This document shows, piece after piece, positions 45,235 to 53,297 of a stretch of DNA of 64,000 bases. Each line of letters opens with the position of its first letter. Position 1 is the stretch's first letter. Location of the stretch: the NCBI GenBank assembly GCA_045807725.1, contig JBJMGV010000072.1, positions 62,001-126,000 of the forward strand, given 5' to 3'. The notes below the pieces were generated by a model that worked only from the letters and a program-made list of their open reading frames with translations, made no database searches and was not told the origin of the DNA. A program made the translations under genes and the position numbers. The DNA comes from DATENM01 sp045807725 (lineage in GTDB: Bacteria > Acidobacteriota > Blastocatellia > UBA7656).

Positions 45235-45786
45235 ATGGCCACTAATGTCGCAAACACGGAAGCCGCGAAACCAGCTCTGGGAGCCACGCTCAGGGCTGGC
45301 GAGCAGTTGATCGCTTCGGTCGAAGCGTTGCTGCTCACCCTCTGGCTCGGCGGTATGATCTTCTTCAGTCTCGCGGTCGCGCCGACTGTCTTCGCCGTGC
45401 TGCCGACGCGCGAACTGGCCGGGCAGGTCGTCAACAGCTTAATCGGCAAGCTTGAATGGATCGGCCTGATCTGCGGGCCGCTGCTGTTGCTATCGCAACT
45501 CTTTGCCTGGCCGAAGCGCGATACGGAAGCGAAGTCACGCGTCTTGCGCATCGTTATGCTCGGCTTGATGACGCTGCTTGTGATGGGGTCGCGGTTCTGG
45601 GTGTCGGCAAAAATGCATCTGCTGCGCGCTCAGATCGGCGGGCCGATTGATGACATCCCGATAACCGACCCGCTGCGCGTCGAGTTCAACGCCTTGCACG
45701 GCGTCTCTGTCAGCCTGATGGGCGCGACAATGCTGGCTGGCTTTGTCGTGCTGTTCTTATCGGTCCGCTTATGGCTCAGGCGATAG
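45235..45786 (+). CDS. DUF4149 membrane protein
   Basis: 183 residues with four hydrophobic segments. The first contains TLWLGGMIFFSLAVAPTVFA, the pattern I associate with DUF4149/TMEM205-like proteins, and FNALHGVSVSLMGATMLAG lies in the last pair. Function unknown. It overlaps the next gene by 16 bp, so the two are likely translated together. Confidence 0.78.
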   Translation: MATNVANTEAAKPALGATLRAGEQLIASVEALLLTLWLGGMIFFSLAVAPTVFAVLPTRELAGQVVNSLIGKLEWIGLICGPLLLLSQLFAWPKRDTEAKSRVLRIVMLGLMTLLVMGSRFWVSAKMHLLRAQIGGPIDDIPITDPLRVEFNALHGVSVSLMGATMLAGFVVLFLSVRLWLRR

Positions 45787-46070
45787 CCGATCTGGTGACG
45801 GCTTGCCCGTTGTGCGGCGACGAGCTGGCGCTCGACATCGCCGCGCACCGCGTGCCGGTGAAGTGGCGCGGCGTTATCTTCTACCGCGACCGCTGGGCGG
45901 CGGTCTCCGAAGCCTTCGCCGCCACTGAGTCCATCGAAGGCGCAGCCGCGCGGCTCGCCATCCCGCCGACTATCATCGAATTGATCCTCGCCTTTCTCTG
46001 CCGCGAAGTCTGCGGCTGTCGCCGCGTCATCTGCACGTCGTGCCTTGACGATTACCGCAACGCGCTTTAG
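45771..46070 (+). CDS. Small Cys-rich, probably zinc-binding protein
   Basis: 99 residues with CPLC near the N-terminus and a C-terminal CREVCGCRRVICTSC cluster, which together could hold one or two zinc ions. A central helix-turn-helix-like part (SEAFAATESIEGAAARLAIP) hints at nucleic-acid binding, but I do not recognise the family. The gene starts inside the DUF4149 gene with a 16-bp overlap. Confidence 0.65.
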   Translation: MAQAIADLVTACPLCGDELALDIAAHRVPVKWRGVIFYRDRWAAVSEAFAATESIEGAAARLAIPPTIIELILAFLCREVCGCRRVICTSCLDDYRNAL

Positions 46071-46083
46071 TCTCGCATAACCG

Positions 46084-47529
46084 ATGACAAGCAATACTGA
46101 ACGACGCCTCGACGCAGAGGCCGAGCGCGGACATACGCCATTGCCGCGCCGCCTGGGACTCTTGAGCGCCATCGCCGTGCTGGTCGGCTCGACCATCGGC
46201 ACGGGCATCTTTCGCACGCCCGCCGGCATTGCCACGAAAGTGCCGATTGAAAGCGCCTACCTGTTGCTGTGGGGCTTGGGCGGATTCTTCTCGCTGTGCG
46301 GCGCGTTGACGCTGGCAGAGTTGGCCGGCGCGTTGCCGCAGACCGGCGGCATCTTTGTTTACTTGCGCGAAGGCTGGGGGCGGCTGGCGGCGTTTCTTTT
46401 CGGCTGGGGCGAGTTGATCATCATCCGCGCCTCGGCGCTCGGAGCCATCTCGACGGTCTTCGCCGAATACTTTTTAAGGCTGCTTAATCAACCGACGACC
46501 GTGGTCGGTGATGGCGGGGTCGCACAGAGCGCGCCGGCTGTTCATTACGTCGCTGCCGCTGCCATTCTTGTGGTTGCGATCTTCAACATTCTCGGTATAA
46601 GACTCGGCGCATTAATTCAGAACCTGACCGCGAGCGCCAAGTATGTGGCGTTGATCTTACTGGTGCTGGCGGCGTTTGTGATCGGCGCGCATCATCCTTC
46701 GCCGGTCGTTGTGCCGCCGGGCGAGAGCCTCGCCTCGCCGACGGCTGCGCTATTCGGGCTGGCGTTCATATCGCTCCTCTGGGTTTACGACGGCTGGGCC
46801 GACGTGACGTTTGTGAGCGGGGAAGTGCAGCGGCCCGAACGCTTCTTGCCGCGCACGTTGATCGGCGGGACGCTGGCGGTCATTGCGATTTATCTGCTGG
46901 CAAACTTCGCTTATCTGCACCTGCTCGACATTAACGAGATTGCTCATTCAAAGCTGGTAGCCGCCGACGTTGCTTACCGCATCATCGGCGATACAGGCGT
47001 GCGGTTGATCTCGATAGCCGTGATGATCTCGGCGTTTGGGACGCTGAATGGCTCGATGATGACCGGGCCGCGCATCTTCTTTGCGATGGCCGACGACGGG
47101 CTGTTCTTCAAGCAGATTGCTGCCGTGCATCCACGCTTCAAGACGCCTTACGTTGCCATCTCGCTGGCGGCGTTGCTGGCCATCAACTTCGTTATGGTGC
47201 GGTCGTTCGAGCAGCTATCCGACACGTTCGTGCTCGGCATCTGGCCGTTTTATGCGCTCGGTGTCGCGGCGGTCTACCGCCTCAGGCGCACACGGCCCGA
47301 CCTGCCGCGTTCGTACAAAACGCTCGGCTACCCGGTGACGCCGGCCTTATTCATCCTGGCCGTGCTGTTGCTGGTCGGCAACGCGCTCGTTAATGACATT
47401 CGCTATTACCTGGCGAGGTTCGCCGGCGGCCCGAACCCGCACGAATGGAGCGGCGCGCTGATGGTCGCCGCGATCATCCTCGCCGGCATACCGGCCTATT
47501 ACCTGTGGACGAGAAGCAGTAGGCAGTAG
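46084..47529 (+). CDS. APC-family amino-acid permease
   Basis: 481 residues with about 12 membrane segments. The first has LSAIAVLVGSTIGTGIFRTP, the substrate-site signature of LAT/PotE-like transporters, and WVYDGWADVTFVSGEV follows in helix 6. Substrate cannot be told. The last codons (reading SSRQ and stop TAG) are written in the AGAAGCAGTAGGCAG sequence of the following repeat, so the repeat has reached into the gene's 3' end. Confidence 0.87.
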   Translation: MTSNTERRLDAEAERGHTPLPRRLGLLSAIAVLVGSTIGTGIFRTPAGIATKVPIESAYLLLWGLGGFFSLCGALTLAELAGALPQTGGIFVYLREGWGRLAAFLFGWGELIIIRASALGAISTVFAEYFLRLLNQPTTVVGDGGVAQSAPAVHYVAAAAILVVAIFNILGIRLGALIQNLTASAKYVALILLVLAAFVIGAHHPSPVVVPPGESLASPTAALFGLAFISLLWVYDGWADVTFVSGEVQRPERFLPRTLIGGTLAVIAIYLLANFAYLHLLDINEIAHSKLVAADVAYRIIGDTGVRLISIAVMISAFGTLNGSMMTGPRIFFAMADDGLFFKQIAAVHPRFKTPYVAISLAALLAINFVMVRSFEQLSDTFVLGIWPFYALGVAAVYRLRRTRPDLPRSYKTLGYPVTPALFILAVLLLVGNALVNDIRYYLARFAGGPNPHEWSGALMVAAIILAGIPAYYLWTRSSRQ

Positions 47530-47908
47530 GCAGGAAGCAGGAGGCAGGGGCCGGGGGGCAGGGGCCAGTGGTCAGTTGAAAGTTGATAGTTCCCCAAGCT
47601 CCGTCAGGAGCGCGATGTTTATAGTTACCGATGTAGTAGAAGAAGCAAGCTCCGTAGGAGCGTGATATTTATAGATAAGGCTGAAGGATGTGACGAAGCC
47701 CCGTAGGGGCGCGATGTTTATAGATATGGCAGAAGGATGTGACGAAGCCCTGTAGGGACGCAATGTCTACATCACGCTCCTGACGGAGCTTGTATCATTA
47801 TTAGCAACGTTGACTATAAACATCGCGCTCCTAACGGAGCTTGCATCTGTGCGGCTTCCTGCTTCCTGCTTACTGCTTCGTGCCTACTGCCTACTGCTTC
47901 CTGTCTCT
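47514..47908. repeat. Nested inverted-repeat element, locus 3
   Basis: Outer arms: purine-rich AGGCAGGAAGCAGGAGG (from 47514) continuing into CCAGTGGTCAGTTG, and the complementary CTTCCTGCTTCCTGC region (47853-47907). Inner units: about six hairpins such as AAGCTCCGTCAGGAGCGC near 47595, AGCTCCGTAGGAGCG near 47650, GAAGCCCCGTAGGGGCGC near 47695, a back-to-back pair at about 47745-47790, and CTATAAACATCGCGCTCC near 47813. It combines the arm types of loci 1 and 2. No gene is seen between 47530 and 47923. Confidence 0.8.
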
Positions 47909-47910
47909 TG

Positions 47911-47916
47911 TATAAT
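47911..47916 (+). promoter_or_regulatory. TATAAT 7 nt before the mtgA start (leaderless?)
   Basis: A consensus -10 box ends at 47916, and the ATG is at 47924, where transcription would be expected to begin. No Shine-Dalgarno sequence is present. The -35 region lies in the repeat and is weak. Confidence 0.4.
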
Positions 47917-47923
47917 TGTCCGC

Positions 47924-48682
47924 ATGGCGGCATCCGCACACACAACGGTTGTACGAAAGACCGAGAAGCCGAAGTGGCGGCGGTGGGTGAAGATCATCCT
48001 GCTGTCGCTGGTTGCCATCGCGCTGCTCTATCAGGGCTATGTAGTGGGGCGGGTCTTCTGGTATCGCTCACACAACCCGGAAGTGACGGCGTTGATGGCT
48101 CAGCGAATGGCTGAAGCCCGCGCCGCTGGTGAAGAGCCGAAGCGCACGCAGACCTGGGTTCCGTATGATCGCATCTCGCCCAACCTCGTGCGCGCCGTGC
48201 TGGCCGGCGAAGATTCGCGTTTCTTCGATCACGCCGGCTTCGATTGGGAAGAGATTCGCAACGCGATGGAGAAGGATTGGAACGAAGGCAAGTTCAGTCG
48301 CGGCGCGTCAACCATCAGCCAGCAGTTGGCGAAGAACCTGTTTCTCTCGACTTCAAAGAACCCGCTGCGCAAGCTGCACGAGGCGCTCATCACTAAAGAG
48401 ATGGAATGGATACTCGGCAAGCGGCGCATCCTTGAGATCTACCTGAACATCATCGAATGGGGTGACGGCATCTATGGCGCAGAGGCCGCCGCGCGTCATT
48501 ACTTCAACACCGCTGCGGCCAATCTAGGTTCGGATCAGGCGGCGTTCCTGTCGGCCATCATTCCCAGCCCGAACGGCGCATTCAATCCCGCCCGTCACCG
48601 GCCACGCGTTGACCGCCGCCGCAACCTCATCGTCCGCCTGATGCGCCACGTCGTCTTACCGAAAGACCTCGACGTTACCTGA
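47924..48682 (+). CDS. mtgA: Monofunctional peptidoglycan glycosyltransferase
   Basis: 252 residues of the GT51 family. An N-terminal anchor (about 22-45) is followed by the catalytic AGEDSRFFDHAGFDWEEI (Glu of motif 1) and FSRGASTISQQLAKNLFLS (motif 2), then ALITKEMEWILGKRRILEIYL and EWGDGIYGAEAAARHYF. There is no transpeptidase domain. It polymerises lipid II outside the inner membrane. The upstream in-frame sequence is repeat DNA, so translation must start at 47924. Confidence 0.92.
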   Translation: MAASAHTTVVRKTEKPKWRRWVKIILLSLVAIALLYQGYVVGRVFWYRSHNPEVTALMAQRMAEARAAGEEPKRTQTWVPYDRISPNLVRAVLAGEDSRFFDHAGFDWEEIRNAMEKDWNEGKFSRGASTISQQLAKNLFLSTSKNPLRKLHEALITKEMEWILGKRRILEIYLNIIEWGDGIYGAEAAARHYFNTAAANLGSDQAAFLSAIIPSPNGAFNPARHRPRVDRRRNLIVRLMRHVVLPKDLDVT

Positions 48683-48700
48683 TTTGCGCCGTCGAGGTCG

Positions 48701-48709
48701 TGCTATACT
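48701..48709 (+). promoter_or_regulatory. Extended -10 promoter before Uma2 copy 3
   Basis: TGCTATACT matches the TGn extended -10 with TATACT at 48704-48709, giving a leader of about 50 nt before the ATG at 48768. No -35 match is needed for this type. Confidence 0.45.
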
Positions 48710-48767
48710 GAGCGCAAGATGGCTGGTGATTCCAGCGTGTAAGTCCTCGTAAGGAGCGGAAACCGAT

Positions 48768-49403
48768 ATGGCAAGCGTAGTCAGTCAGGCCGAGCAGCGC
48801 GTCGTGCTCTACGACGTAAGCTGGGCGACGTATGAGCACCTGCTCGCCGATCACCTTGATTCGAGCAGCCCGCGTTTTACTTACGATGGAGGGACGCTAG
48901 AGATTATGAGTCCATCAATGGAGCATGAGGAAGCAAACCGTGGCATCGCCGCGATGGTTGAAGCGATTGCTGATCAATGGAGAATTGACCTGATGAACCT
49001 CGGCTCGACGACGTTCAAGCGCGTAGACTTCAAGAAAGGGTTCGAGCCGGATACCTGCTTTTACTTCGAGAACGCCAAACGGATTCGTGGAAAACGTAAA
49101 GTAGACTTATACAGCGACCCTCCGCCCGATCTGGTGATTGAGATTGATATCACCAGCGACTCGATTGATAAGCTTCCCATCTATGCTGCGCTTGGTATAC
49201 CCGAAGTCTGGCGCTACATCGGCAACCGATTAGTGATGCTGACGCTCGCGGGCAATAATTATGCGGAAGCAGAGCAGAGCATTGCGCTGCCCGGATTGAC
49301 TGGTCAGGTCATCGTTCGTTTTATCGAAGCCCTCTCCACAATGGAGCGAGCGGAGTGGGTAGAGCGCATCCGCGAATGGGCGCGCAGCCATCGCCCAAAA
49401 TAA
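48768..49403 (+). CDS. Uma2 family protein (copy 3)
   Basis: 211 residues with FTYDGGTLEIMSPSMEHE, EPDTCFYFENA, PPDLVIEIDITSDSIDKLPIYAALGIPEVWRY in two adjoining pieces: the Asp and Glu of the nuclease-like core are kept. GGAG precedes the ATG. A single-gene unit with its own promoter between mtgA and a convergent gene. Confidence 0.88.
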   Translation: MASVVSQAEQRVVLYDVSWATYEHLLADHLDSSSPRFTYDGGTLEIMSPSMEHEEANRGIAAMVEAIADQWRIDLMNLGSTTFKRVDFKKGFEPDTCFYFENAKRIRGKRKVDLYSDPPPDLVIEIDITSDSIDKLPIYAALGIPEVWRYIGNRLVMLTLAGNNYAEAEQSIALPGLTGQVIVRFIEALSTMERAEWVERIREWARSHRPK

Positions 49404-49406
49404 GAA

Positions 49407-50342
49407 TCACCGGCTTTCTTCTTCAAAGCGTATCCAGCCTGCGCCTTCGTGGCCGAAGCGAAACTCATTCGGGTGCAGCATCTCTGCGAGAATCTCTAAC
49501 GACTCGGCTAGGCGCGGGCCGGGGCGGTGGAAGTACTGATTGCCGTCGGCCAGATAAACGCGGCTTGATTGCACGGCTCGCAGTTGCTTCCACTCATTCT
49601 TGTCTGTCAGCCAGCGCATCTCGTCGCGTGTGCGCGCGATGTCAAAACCGCACGGCGACACGAACAGCACGTCAGGGTCTTTAGCGACCAACGCTTCCCA
49701 CGTCATCCAGGGCGAATGGCGGCCCGCCTCGCCGAAGAGGTTGATGCCGCCGGCCATCTCGACCAACTCCGGCATCCAGTTGCCGGCGGCCATCAGCGGC
49801 TCGATCCATTCAATGCAGGCGACCGTCGGACGATTCACTATCGCACTGGCGCGGCTGCCGATCATCTCCATACGTCGCTGCAAGGTGGAAACCAGCGCAT
49901 CGCCGCGCTCACTGATGTCGAGCGCTTCGGCGACGCGGCGTATGTCGCTCCAAACATCGGCGAGCGCGTTCGGCTCAAGCGAGACGATGCGCGGGCGCGA
50001 GTTGACCATTTCGCAGACGGCAGCTTCAACGTCCTTGAGGCTGACGGCGCAGACTTCGCATTGCGTCTGCGTGATGATGTGGGTCGGCTGCAAGCGTTCG
50101 AGCGCGGCGGCGTCAACCTGATAGACGCTCAAGGCTTGCTCGGCGAACCTCTTGACGCGACGGTCTATCTCGTCGCTTGCGCCTTCGACCTTGAACTTCG
50201 GCTCGGTCAGTTGCGGCAGGCGCTTGACGGCGAGCGGGTAATCGCATTCGTGCGAGCGGCCTACGAGTTGATCCATAAGGCCGAGCGCGCAGACGATCTC
50301 GGTGGCGCTGGCGATCAGCGAAACGATGCGGTGTTCATTCAT
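49407..50342 (-). CDS. BtuF-like periplasmic-binding-fold protein
   Basis: 311 residues of the helical-backbone metal/cobalamin-binding family (Peripla_BP_2). It begins RIVSLIASATEIVCALGLMDQLVGRS, with the SATE and GRSHECDYP motifs of cobalamin-binding BtuF relatives, and has DVLFVSPCGFD later. No signal peptide or lipobox is visible and no BtuC/D transporter gene is adjacent, so a cytoplasmic or orphan role is likely. Vitamin B12 or a related corrinoid is the best guess. Confidence 0.82.
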   Translation of the reverse strand: MNEHRIVSLIASATEIVCALGLMDQLVGRSHECDYPLAVKRLPQLTEPKFKVEGASDEIDRRVKRFAEQALSVYQVDAAALERLQPTHIITQTQCEVCAVSLKDVEAAVCEMVNSRPRIVSLEPNALADVWSDIRRVAEALDISERGDALVSTLQRRMEMIGSRASAIVNRPTVACIEWIEPLMAAGNWMPELVEMAGGINLFGEAGRHSPWMTWEALVAKDPDVLFVSPCGFDIARTRDEMRWLTDKNEWKQLRAVQSSRVYLADGNQYFHRPGPRLAESLEILAEMLHPNEFRFGHEGAGWIRFEEESR

Positions 50343-50560
50343 TGCGTGATCTCTCTATCGTCCTCTCAGCCGGTGATGCCCCGGCGACACAAGCCAGAGC
50401 GCCTTGATTAATTTAATCTACAGCCTGTCGCTTTGCTAACCAACTCGGTTATGCAAAGGGTGGAAACGAGACGTTGCAAATAAGATTGGCGGATGCCAAT
50501 AACGAGCGGCGGCAGGCATAGTGGATTCGCTATAGTCTTTTGTAACTTCCCACTTTTTTC

Positions 50561-50589
50561 TTGACACTGCCGCACCGGTGACTTACTAT
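50561..50589 (+). promoter_or_regulatory. Sigma70 promoter of the oxidase operon
   Basis: TTGACA at 50561-50566 and TACTAT at 50584-50589 are separated by exactly 17 bp. Transcription would start near 50596, leaving a leader of about 350 nt before the GTG at 50949. The gap 50343-50948 shows no other gene; part of the leader has small GC-rich hairpins (for example around 50690-50712). Confidence 0.65.
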
Positions 50590-50948
50590 GCGGCTGCTTT
50601 CGTGAAAGTAAAGATCGTCACCTACTTGAATCTATAAAGTCAAAACGCGGGCGTATAGCCCATAACCAGCGCGGCCTTCTCACGCGTCGAGCGCCGACCG
50701 ATTCGGCGTTCTTTAAGCAATGAGCGGGACGCGATAATGCATTCAGTCTCAGGTTGCACTAAAGTCTTTCTCAGTTCGCTGTTCAGCGTTGTAGCTCTCA
50801 GGTACGACGGGCGATCACCTGCTGTTTTTCGCTCACCAATCTCCGCGTCGGCACGTCTTCGGTCGGGTTGCGCCCCCTCTGCCTGATTGAAGCCTCTCGT
50901 CGCTTTGCCTATAAAGTGGCTGACCTCACGGTCGGAAAGGAGTCGAAC

Positions 50949-52709
50949 GTGATACGCACTACCCTTCGCGCGGCGATGTTCTGGCTAGTCGTCTGCGGCC
51001 TGGCCGCGACCGCCGCCGCTCAATCAAGCAATCCGGTCGGCAAAGATAATCCATGCGCTTACAAAGACATCGATCCGAAGCTCTACGGCATGCAGCCGTT
51101 TCAGAATCCGCCTGAAATCGTCTCGTCAAAAGGCAGCCTCAACACGACGATGGTCGTGCAGTACACCGAGAATACCAAGCTCGGCGGCTGCCCGGTGACG
51201 CTGCGCACTTATAACGGCAAGCTGGTCGGCCCGACCTTGCGCGTCAAGCCCGGCGACGTGATGAATATCCTGCTCGATAACCAATTGCCGAAAGAGACGC
51301 CCAACGAGGTACAGAAGCAATACGAGCAAGAGAATCAGAACGCCGTGCTCTCGATGACGCCCTTTTCGTTCAACACGACCAACCTGCACTATCACGGCCT
51401 GCACGTCTCGCCGACCGGCAACAGCGATAACGTATTGCTGGCGATTCCGCCGCGCAACAAATTCCAATACGAAGTCAAGCTGCCCGCGAACCATCCGAGC
51501 GGCGCGTACTGGTATCACGCGCACACGCACGGCTCGACCTCTATACAAGTCGGCAGCGGCATGGCCGGCGCGCTGATTATCGAAGACGACCCGGCCAAGA
51601 TTCCGCAATCGCTGCGCGAAGCCAACCAGCACGAAAAGGTGCTGGTGTTTCAGACCATCCTCTACAACACTGAAGGACGGCTCGATAACATCACGACATT
51701 GTTTCCCGGCCCCGGCGACCCGACGCCGCAGAACTGCGCGCAGCCCGGCAACGCCGGGACCTGGCCTTGCGCCAAGCGCCGCGTGACGATCAACGGCCAG
51801 ATCGTTCCCATCATCAGTATGCGTCCCGGCGAGGTTCAGCGCTGGCGCATGATCGATACCTCGTTCCGCGAATCCATTATGGTGCGGCTCGAAGGCCATG
51901 CCTTGCACGAGATTGCGCTCGATGGCATCTATCTCGGTCGCATTGATACGTGGTACCCCGATCAGCCGATTGATCTCGAAGCCGGCTACCGCAGCGATGT
52001 GCTGGTGCAGGCGGGCAAGCCCGGACGCTACAACCTGATTGACGCGGGCACGCCGCCGACACGTTCGCTGCGCGCCGTCACCGAGCGCGAGAACCTGCTG
52101 GCCATCGTCGAGGTTTGCGACCCGGCCAAAGATTCCGCGTGTGTGGCGATGGATATGAAGCTGCCGACTTCTGCCGAGATGGCTCCGCTCGCGCCGTTCC
52201 CCGGCGTTGACCTGAGCAAGACCGCCGTTGGCGTTCAGCAGGCGACCTTCAAGCTCGGCACAGATATGGGATCAGTGCCCGGCGTTTGCCAGCAGAACCC
52301 GAACGCGAAGGACTGCAAGCAGCGTAACTATTTTCAGATCAACTTCCAGGCGTTCAACGAGAGCCACGTCCGCCAACTGCGACTCGGCGAAACCGAGCAG
52401 TGGACGCTGACGACGGTCGGCGATCCCTCCAATGTGCCGAACGCCATCCCGCCCTTGCCGCACGTCTTTCACATTCACGTCAACCCGTTCCAATTCAGCC
52501 GCACCGGCCCGGACGGCAACCCTGAGATGGTCTGGAAGGACACGCTGCTGATTCCTGGCGGAGCGACGTTGAATATTTTCACGCGTTATCTTGATTACAT
52601 CGGCAAGTTCGTTATGCACTGCCACATTCTCGATCACGAAGACTTGGGGATGATGGAAGTGGATGAAGTTGTGGACGAAGCCAGCGGCGTCAAGACGCAT
52701 CATCATTGA
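50949..52709 (+). CDS. Exported multicopper oxidase
   Basis: 586 residues; the GTG start at 50949 follows AAAGGAG, 6 nt upstream. The signal peptide ends near TAAAQ. Copper sites are complete: LHYHGLH and WYHAHTHG (type 2/3), HVFHIHVNPF, and HCHILDHEDLGM at residues 557-568, with Met568 as the likely type 1 axial ligand. It would oxidise phenols or metal ions with oxygen in the periplasm. First gene of the oxidase operon. Confidence 0.9.
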   Translation: MIRTTLRAAMFWLVVCGLAATAAAQSSNPVGKDNPCAYKDIDPKLYGMQPFQNPPEIVSSKGSLNTTMVVQYTENTKLGGCPVTLRTYNGKLVGPTLRVKPGDVMNILLDNQLPKETPNEVQKQYEQENQNAVLSMTPFSFNTTNLHYHGLHVSPTGNSDNVLLAIPPRNKFQYEVKLPANHPSGAYWYHAHTHGSTSIQVGSGMAGALIIEDDPAKIPQSLREANQHEKVLVFQTILYNTEGRLDNITTLFPGPGDPTPQNCAQPGNAGTWPCAKRRVTINGQIVPIISMRPGEVQRWRMIDTSFRESIMVRLEGHALHEIALDGIYLGRIDTWYPDQPIDLEAGYRSDVLVQAGKPGRYNLIDAGTPPTRSLRAVTERENLLAIVEVCDPAKDSACVAMDMKLPTSAEMAPLAPFPGVDLSKTAVGVQQATFKLGTDMGSVPGVCQQNPNAKDCKQRNYFQINFQAFNESHVRQLRLGETEQWTLTTVGDPSNVPNAIPPLPHVFHIHVNPFQFSRTGPDGNPEMVWKDTLLIPGGATLNIFTRYLDYIGKFVMHCHILDHEDLGMMEVDEVVDEASGVKTHHH

Positions 52710-52795
52710 GCGGTCAAGCAAGACGCACGGGTGGAGAGCGCGCACGAACAGGCAGGCTCTCCGCCCGATTCGCACACGGCCCACGCGAACAGCCT

Positions 52796-53227
52796 ATGGC
52801 ACAACTGAATCCGGCGCGACATCCCGAAGCCATACCACTGCGGCGACGACCGTGGCGGCTGAACGTCGCGCTCGTCCCGACGCTGTTGCTTGCGGCGCTG
52901 CCGAAATGCCCTTTGTGCCTGGTGGCCTATGCCGGCGTGCTCGGCAGCTTAGGGTTTGATCCCATTCTTTATCGAGCGTGGCTGTTGCCGGTGACGCTCG
53001 CCTTCGCGGCGACGGCGTTAATGATGCTGGCTTATCGCGCGCCGCGACGGCAGGGTTACAGGCCGCTGCTGCTGGGCGTTGTCGCGGTGGCAATGATTGT
53101 CGCCGGCAAGTTCATCCTCGATTTTCTGCCGCTGCTGGTTGCCGGTATGGTGGTGTTGCTGGCCGCATCGGTGTGGAACTCCTGGCCGAAGAAAGAGCAG
53201 GCCGCCCAGGTCGGCTGCCACTGTTGA
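52796..53227 (+). CDS. Small membrane protein with CPLC motif (MerC-like)
   Basis: 143 residues with four hydrophobic segments. The first ends LPKCPLCLVAYAGVLGSLG, and the CPxC within the membrane resembles MerC/MerT metal-transport proteins. A C-terminal GCHC adds two more Cys. Lying between a multicopper oxidase and a tyrosinase, it may move copper, but this is an inference. The start is uncertain: no ribosome site is seen, and a TTG at 52706 overlapping the oxidase stop is an alternative. Confidence 0.65.
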   Translation: MAQLNPARHPEAIPLRRRPWRLNVALVPTLLLAALPKCPLCLVAYAGVLGSLGFDPILYRAWLLPVTLAFAATALMMLAYRAPRRQGYRPLLLGVVAVAMIVAGKFILDFLPLLVAGMVVLLAASVWNSWPKKEQAAQVGCHC

Positions 53228-53297
53228 GTGGCTGAGTCGATCAGTTCGTCGCTTGTGCGGGCGCAACATCGGCCCTTGAATTGAGGTGCTTTCAGAA

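Noticed and set aside
50343..50530. Cobalamin riboswitch upstream of the BtuF-like gene
   Set aside because: I could not find the B12 box or the conserved core on the minus strand.
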